From NCBI GenBank assembly GCA_023055425.1, contig JALGPY010000008.1:19937359-20001358 (forward strand): DNA of 64,000 bases. The letters run 5' to 3'. Made by a program: the position numbers and the translations under genes. Source of the DNA: Linanthus parryae (lineage: Eukaryota; Streptophyta; Magnoliopsida; Ericales; Polemoniaceae). Below, in pieces: positions 60,645 to 64,000 of this stretch. How positions within the stretch are numbered: position 1 is the first letter of the stretch; the number at the start of each line of letters is the position of its first letter. The notes under the pieces are model-generated. The model did not search any database and was not told the origin of the DNA. It was given only the letters and a program-made list of their open reading frames with translations.

Positions 60645-63257
60645 TCATATGCGATAGCATTTCTTCCCATTGGCGTAGAAGCTCTCTATCTCCTTGCCTT
60701 CGGGGTCATGCTTTGCGATTCTCTTCAGAGTATACACATTCTTTCGATGGTATGCGATACGCGGCGCCTCTTCGCGTGTAGGCGGCTTTTCCTTGGCATC
60801 TTCCCTTGTCACCATTACTCCCGCAGGTGACTGGTCCTTGATATCCTCCCAGAGAGGCAAAGGAGTAGGGTTGAATGGTCCCGGCGTTTGCTCATCCGCC
60901 ATTTCGGTGAACCACACTGCCTCGCTAAGATGTGCTTCGTCCAAGTTGAATGGATTCGTCGAAGCCGGGATCTCGACTATTCTGTCATTCCAGATAGCTT
61001 TCATGACCTGGTGAGCCGTTGAAGGAACTGCGTCGAAGCGATGAATCCAGGCTCGACCTATGATAATGTGATACGTGGTGTTCGCGTCTATGACATAGAA
61101 TTTTGCTGAGCACTTGATTCTGCCAATCTGAATGCCCAGGCGGATCCATCCGATTGTCATTCTCGAGTCGCTTCCGAATCCCATCAGGGGAGAACGACGC
61201 CTGACAATCTTGTGCTCGGGGATCCCTGCTAGCTTCAGTGTGTGGAGCGAAACGACGTTGACCGCTGCCCCTCCATCGACGAATGCTCGTTTGAACTCGA
61301 CGCCGTTGATGATGGCCGTCACGTATAGAGGCCTCTGGTGGCTCGCATCTGTCTTCTTGTCGCTGGCAGAAAAGGTCATAATCTTTTCTGTAGAGCGAGA
61401 CGCTCTGATGACTTTCCCGTTGGAGACTACAAGATCCTCCTCATAGTCCTCTGCTACCCTTAAGATCGCCTTCGTCATTTCTGTCCGGCATTTCTCCGAG
61501 AAATTCATCTCGTCGAAGAATCTGCTGAAGCCGTGCGACCCCTTCATTCGGTCGGCACGCTCATCTTCCGTATCCATGCTGTAGTCCTCGTCTTCGTGGA
61601 CCTCGGCAATGATGGGTAGACCATCCTCTGCGACTTCTTCCAAGTCTACGATCGAGATCATGGCGACCTCTTTGCCTTTCGACCCTTGCTCCGCATGAGC
61701 AGGAAGTGGGTTATTGCGCACGTCCTTCCTGTGATCGCTGACGATCAGCTCACCGTTCTTCATCTTCTGGTCGAACGCGAACCTGAGCTTCTTACATTCT
61801 GCTGTGGGATGCATGACCTTGCCGTGGTACTCGCACCACTTAGGGTCCCTTACCATCTCCTTGGAGGGTATCTTCTCGAGCGGCGGTAGGACACCGTCCT
61901 TACGCCACTGCCTGCAGAGGTCGCTTGCCTCCTCCACCGAGCATGGCAGGGGTGGTACGTCGAAGTTCACAACCTTCGCTTGCTTCTGGGGTGAAACTGT
62001 ATTGACCTCAGCTTCGCGTCCCCTCTTGTAACTGATCCTCCCGATCTTGTAGGTGGTGGTGCTCGGAGGTCGCTCCGGAGCGTTCTTCTTTTTCTGTCTC
62101 TCGACTATAGGCTCGATGTTCTTCGTGCATTCAATTAGCTTTGAAAACGTAGGTGTTTGCAAATTGATGAGCATACCTTTGTATTCGTCTCGCATGCACT
62201 GCAGGCATATCTCTACGAGCCGGCTTTCGAGCATTGGATCTTTGCACTCCAAGGACTTCGCCCTGAATTTCTTGATGAAAGTGATCCCATCCTCCTCGCG
62301 CTTCTGATACATCCGCGAGAGATGGATCATTGTCACCTTTTCTTCCATCTGGAAGAACTTGGTGTAGAACTTCTGGACCATGCCGTCCCAAGTCTTTACG
62401 GATCCGGCTTCTAGTGTTCGGTACCACTTGTACGCTACGTTCCCTAAGGATTTTGGGAACTCTCGCATCAGCAGTTTGGGATCGGCTCCGTATGGCCCCA
62501 TGACATCAATGAAACGCATGACATGCTCATGAGCGTTTCCGTTGACATCCTCGAACTTGTCCCATTTAGGAGCTTTGTACCCCGCGGGGTTAGGCATGAG
62601 ATAGATCTCTCGTGGAATGGGTGGATCGTTGTCCAACTTCGGGATAATGGTATCCGCGAATGACTGATGAGCCAGAATAGTATCCATGCGCTTCTGCCGA
62701 GACGTCATGCACTCTGGAACGCTTCCTTCGGTATCTGAAGGAGGGGTTGCCGCAGGCGGAGGCGACACATATGCCGTCGAAGGATTGGGAACGTATTGAC
62801 TACTCGCATTGCCCCAGACCGCCGTTGAAGGAGGCAAAGGGTACTGCAGAGTTGGGTTAGACGCCAAAGCCGAGGGCTGAGGAGTGTGAGCAGCGAGAGG
62901 CAACATCTGAGCTGTTGACCCCTAGATCGAAGGCAGCTGCGTAGTCGCTGGTGGAGTCTGCAGATTAGGGTTGGGAGGCGTGGTTGACACTCCCAGTCCC
63001 GAAGCAGTAGGGCCTCCTCCTCCTTGAGAGACGGCGGTGGCTGACGAAGGATTTGGTGCAAGGGTGCCCAGAACGGCCAAGATCCGTTCTAGCTGCGCGG
63101 ATTGGGCTTTGAGAGCTTTCGCCTGACTTTGAACAGTGGCGTCCAAAGACTCTAGCGTCGGTGTCTCGCCGGGAGTGGTAGGAGTACGGCGGGTTTCCTC
63201 TCCCGAAGCGGTTTCGGTGGAAGGCGATCTGTTGCTGATATCATCCTCCTGAGACAT
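60645..63257 (-). CDS. Tat-type gag-protease, one in-frame stop
   Basis: The frame starts MSQEDDISNRS at 63257 and runs 871 codons to TGA at 60645-60647. TAG at 62922-62924 (codon 112) interrupts it, but the same frame resumes at once and stays open. Order: acidic and Pro-rich N terminus, retrotransposon gag domain (KWYRTLEAGSVKTWDGM, about codons 230-330), a CEYHGKVMHPTAEC knuckle-like motif, and an aspartic protease region with FVDGGAAVNVVS. The DGG form replaces the usual D-S/T-G, as is common in plant Tat proteases. The stop between gag-protease and pol is in the same frame, so pol expression needs readthrough or another mechanism. The start 63257 is chosen because the GTG upstream lies inside the primer-binding site. 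Confidence 0.9.
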
Positions 63258-63276
63258 GGTTGCTTTGGATGGTAAG

Positions 63277-63294
63277 TTCACGTCGGGTTCACCA
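63277..63294 (-). other. Primer-binding site matching tRNA-Trp
   Basis: The minus strand reads TGGTGAACCCGACGTGAA three bases (TTT) after the LTR end. From memory, plant cytosolic tRNA-Trp(CCA) ends TTCACGTCGGGTTCA plus CCA, which is fully complementary. The spacer and orientation agree with minus-strand transcription. Confidence 0.8.
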
Positions 63295-63297
63295 AAA

Positions 63298-63925
63298 TGT
63301 GCACAAGAGATTCCGGCGGGGAGACCTCCGTGTACACCGTATGTAGAAGATCAGAGATCGCACAGGAAAAGTGGGGTTGTGTGTAGGGAGAGAGTAAGGC
63401 AGTAGTAATGTCTGAGAGAGAGACAGAGGTTTGGCAGAGCTTTCGCGTATGGAAAGTGTGTTCCCCCTTTGTATGGAAAGGTTAACGTCCTATATATAGC
63501 AGAGAACGTGACCGTTGCAGTGTGGTTAATGCGCCCATTGATGGCGGCTTAATTAGCTTAACCATAACGGCACGTTCGTCCGAGTATATAGGGACCGTTA
63601 CAGCACGTTGTGCGCGAATACCGGAACCGTTACGAGGTTGACCGAGTTTGACCGGATTGACCGGGTTTATGGAGCTCGTGCCATAAATCTCTCAAAGCAG
63701 TTACTAAAGGTCGCGCGCGGGCTTGGCTCGCACGCGACAGGGCTTACTCTAGCCTCCAGACCACTAAGTCCCTACAAGTCCCGTGCAGTGGTATGCGAGG
63801 GCTCTGTCTCGCAGCCCCCACATGGATCAGCTCGGCAGGTGATCCACTGTGTGTGGAGCACAATATGGTGTGCTAGATGGTTGCCACGTGGCCAAGATCT
63901 GTCAGCTCAGAAAGCACTATCTACA
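63298..63925 (-). repeat. 5' LTR of the Tat element
   Basis: Promoter-bearing copy for gag-pol. It has a palindromic TATATATAG core at about 63491-63499, leaving about 190 bp to the LTR end, the three W-boxes at 63638-63662 and several AACGG/CCGTT cores. It matches the other LTR except at six positions. Confidence 0.95.
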
Positions 63926-63930
63926 ACAAG

Positions 63931-64000
63931 TCATCCTTGAGTAGTTTTCAATGATGCTTAAAAGATACATGCAATCACCTATCGCCTTAACGAGATGGAT
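63931..64000 (-). pseudogene. Copia integrase remnant, right part
   Basis: Minus-strand reading gives IGDCMYLLSIIENYSRMTC, which joins across the TSD to IFLIKYKSEAFAKFKEWK at 48837. This is the Copia integrase core around its first catalytic Asp (here D replaced: the usual IDDYSR reads IENYSR). It runs off the right edge. Confidence 0.85.

Larger units (their letters stand above)
48838..63925 (-). mobile_element. Complete Ty3/Gypsy Tat-lineage LTR retrotransposon with antisense PMD gene
   Basis: The element is 15,088 bp. Minus-strand order: 5' LTR, tRNA-Trp-type primer-binding site, gag-protease, RT, RNase H, second RNase H, integrase, 54-bp tandem repeats, spacer, antisense PMD gene, polypurine tract, 3' LTR. 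LTRs are both 628 bp with TG...CA ends and differ at 6 sites by eye (about 1 percent), so the insertion is recent. The 5-bp TSD is perfect. A second RNase H after a degenerate first one, extra sequence after pol and antisense ORFs are recognised traits of the Tat/Ogre lineage. It landed in a dead Copia integrase. Single in-frame stops at 62922 (gag), 60645 (gag-pol junction) and 52571 (PMD gene) are the only visible lesions. Confidence 0.95.

Noticed and set aside
63608..63940. 110-codon plus-strand ORF at the right LTR
   Set aside because: Same LTR sequence as 49148-49465; it reads into Copia remnant DNA on the wrong strand.

Overview
This window is nuclear DNA of a flowering plant, most likely a eudicot. 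The evidence is GT-AG spliced genes with TE-swollen introns, a plant-type MORC ATPase, two clade III SWEET sugar transporters, TRIM, Pack-MULE, Stowaway, Copia and Tat-type elements, and a primer-binding site that matches plant tRNA-Trp. I cannot name the species.

Layout. 1-979: decayed DUF4283/zinc-knuckle protein on the minus strand, running off the left edge. 3324-21957: a 20-exon MORC4/7-type gene on the plus strand (781 codons; every exon junction keeps phase). Its introns hold a MITE inside a local duplication (4.6-5.95 kb), a TRIM with unusual TATAG...CTATA termini (10.1-11.3 kb), a second diverged TRIM (18.27-18.61 kb), an 85-bp tandem duplication and two foldback MITEs, one with perfect 67-bp arms. 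23.6-29.4 kb: MITEs around a 5'-truncated, TSD-flanked L1-type LINE on the minus strand. 33690-35530 and 41820-43481: two tandem SWEET genes on the minus strand with identical exon lengths except the last. Between them sits a 1.49-kb Pack-MULE (36826-38312) with a perfect 9-bp TSD that captured an exon of ribosomal protein L23/uL14. 44049-46077: a small Copia-like element with two LTRs, a broken gag and a 5-bp TSD. 46.1-48.8 kb: remnants of two further Copia elements.

The last 15 kb (48838-63925) is one young, structurally complete Ty3/Gypsy Tat-lineage retrotransposon on the minus strand, inserted in the integrase of a dead Copia element. It has 628-bp LTRs that differ at 6 positions by eye, a perfect ACAAG TSD, a tRNA-Trp-type primer-binding site, a polypurine tract, gag-protease, RT, two RNase H domains, two zinc-finger modules and an integrase. 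Between pol and its 3' LTR it carries a gene in the opposite direction: a five-coding-exon plant mobile domain (PMD) gene (50193-54500). An array of 54-57-bp tandem repeats (56.03-56.71 kb) lies between the two convergent transcription units.

The two host gene families have clear roles: MORC in chromatin compaction and silencing of transposons, and SWEET in sugar efflux. The most unusual system here is the Tat element with its antisense, intron-bearing PMD gene, three W-box motifs per LTR and satellite-like repeats. Each main frame of the element has an isolated in-frame stop, so this copy may depend on readthrough or may be at an early stage of decay.
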